In this document: piece after piece, positions 5,604 through 6,060 of the stretch
Position numbering within the stretch: position 1 is the first letter of the stretch
Layout of the letters: each line of letters opens with the position of its first letter
Assembly: GCA_019418605.1 (NCBI GenBank)
Contig: DYBN01000005.1
Location: 1 to 6,060 of the forward strand
Direction of reading: 5' to 3'
DNA length: 6,060 nucleotides
DNA from: Sutterella sp.
GTDB taxonomy: Bacteria; Pseudomonadota; Gammaproteobacteria; Burkholderiales; Burkholderiaceae_F
The notes under the pieces: model-generated
Databases searched by the model: none
What the model was told of the DNA's origin: nothing
Seen by the model: the letters and a program-made list of their open reading frames with translations, nothing else
Made by a program: the position numbers and the translations under genes

Positions 5604-6035
5604 ATGAAATCCCTGATCGTCACCGCTTTGATTTCCGTTGCCGCGGCCTCCTTTGCCGCGGCCTGCTCGGCCACGCAGCCGATCGACATCAACCAGACGA
5701 GTCTTGAGAAGACCTCGCCCTTTGAAACGCCCACGCCCAAGGCCTTTGAAATGGGCGCGGGCCAGTACCGCGAAACCCAGTTGGGCGCCCCGGCCATGAT
5801 TCCGCACGACGTCTCGACGATGAAAATCACGCCCGAGAGCAATCCCTGCATGATGTGCCACGGCAATACGGACAAGATCGGCGCAGCCAAGGTCAAGGGA
5901 CAGGCCACCTCCATGCCGGCCACGCACTGGACGAAGGTCGACGGCAAGCTTGTGATGGCGCCTTCGCGTCACGAATGCACGCTGTGCCACGCTCCGCAGG
6001 CCGACGTGCAGCCGCTTGTCCCGACAACCCATTAA
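5604..6035 (+). CDS. napB: NapB, periplasmic di-haem c-type cytochrome subunit
   Basis: NapB is the electron-transfer subunit that carries electrons from the quinol dehydrogenase branch to NapA. The 143-residue product has a hydrophobic N-terminal signal (about 1-20) and two haem c motifs, CMMCH (82-86) and CTLCH (125-129). H68 in MIPHDV and H108 in ATHW align by eye with the distal haem ligands of E. coli NapB, giving bis-histidine haems. The HECTLCHAPQAD stretch is typical of the family. Residue C21 directly follows AAA (18-20): it is either the first residue after signal peptidase I cleavage or a weak lipobox cysteine. AAGGAG (5589-5594) lies 9 nt before the ATG, inside the end of napH, with only 6 nt between the genes. 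Haem attachment would need the Ccm system, not present here. Confidence 0.95.
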   Translation: MKSLIVTALISVAAASFAAACSATQPIDINQTSLEKTSPFETPTPKAFEMGAGQYRETQLGAPAMIPHDVSTMKITPESNPCMMCHGNTDKIGAAKVKGQATSMPATHWTKVDGKLVMAPSRHECTLCHAPQADVQPLVPTTH

Positions 6036-6060
6036 AAAGCCTCGATCCGAAGGCCGGCGG
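6036..6060 (+). terminator. Possible left half of a terminator after napB
   Basis: Directly after the napB stop come an A-run (6034-6038) and GCCTCGATCC (6039-6048), and the window ends 12 bases later. An A-run followed by a GC-rich arm is the usual left side of an intrinsic terminator, and especially of a bidirectional one. The expected right arm (GGATCGAGGC followed by T residues) would lie beyond the window, so this is a guess. A smaller imperfect hairpin, GCCTCG against CGAAGGC (6048-6054), is also possible. Confidence 0.25.

Noticed and set aside
4956..6032. 358-codon and 273-codon open frames on the - strand opposite napH and napB
   Set aside because: Same cause: antisense to genes with clear Fe-S and haem motifs, with no family pattern and no ribosome binding site.
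1..6060. CRISPR array, tRNA, rRNA, insertion sequence or phage attachment site
   Set aside because: I found no regularly spaced repeats, no tRNA or rRNA signatures, no transposase motifs and no terminal inverted repeats with target duplications.

Overview
The window holds one complete periplasmic nitrate reductase locus, napD-napA-napG-napH-napB, all on the + strand (659-6035). It is preceded by about 590 bp of non-coding DNA rich in inverted repeats. At the extreme left edge there may be the last codons of an unrelated upstream gene. The coding DNA is GC-rich with strong G/C preference at third codon positions, while about 360-500 is clearly AT-richer, as expected of a promoter region. The gene set shows a Gram-negative, anaerobically respiring proteobacterium. 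My guess is a betaproteobacterium of the Sutterellaceae type, but no phylogenetic marker here proves it.

Layout. 2-70: possible C-terminus of an upstream membrane protein. 95-176: one plain hairpin, then an intrinsic-terminator-like hairpin with a T tract. 177-375: pyrimidine-rich spacer with a hairpin and a 13-bp direct repeat. 382-519: the likely control region, with a cluster of half-sites, a long inverted repeat, a sigma70-like promoter (462-489) and a palindrome/hairpin pair at the predicted transcription start. 563-591: GC-rich hairpin in the leader. Then come napD (659-949), a 155-bp gap with structured elements, napA (1105-3840), an 81-bp gap with a 14-bp stem, napG (3922-4689), napH overlapping by ATGA (4686-5597), and napB (5604-6035). 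The last 25 bases look like the left half of a terminator.

How the genes work together. NapD binds the Tat signal of NapA in the cytoplasm and holds back export until the cofactors are in place. NapA is the Mo-bisMGD/4Fe-4S catalytic subunit that reduces nitrate to nitrite in the periplasm. NapH (membrane, Fe-S) and NapG (exported, four 4Fe-4S motifs) form the quinol-oxidising branch. The di-haem cytochrome NapB passes electrons to NapA. No napC is present, so within this window NapGH is the only visible route from quinol. The order DAGHB is that of the Shewanella nap-beta cluster, while the 911-residue NapA has the long form I know from Campylobacter and Wolinella rather than the 828-residue form of E. 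coli.

I do not see a new biological system. The interesting points are the hybrid character of the locus, a lipobox inside the NapG Tat signal, a C-terminal extension on NapG, and several well-formed but unexplained DNA/RNA structures between the genes.
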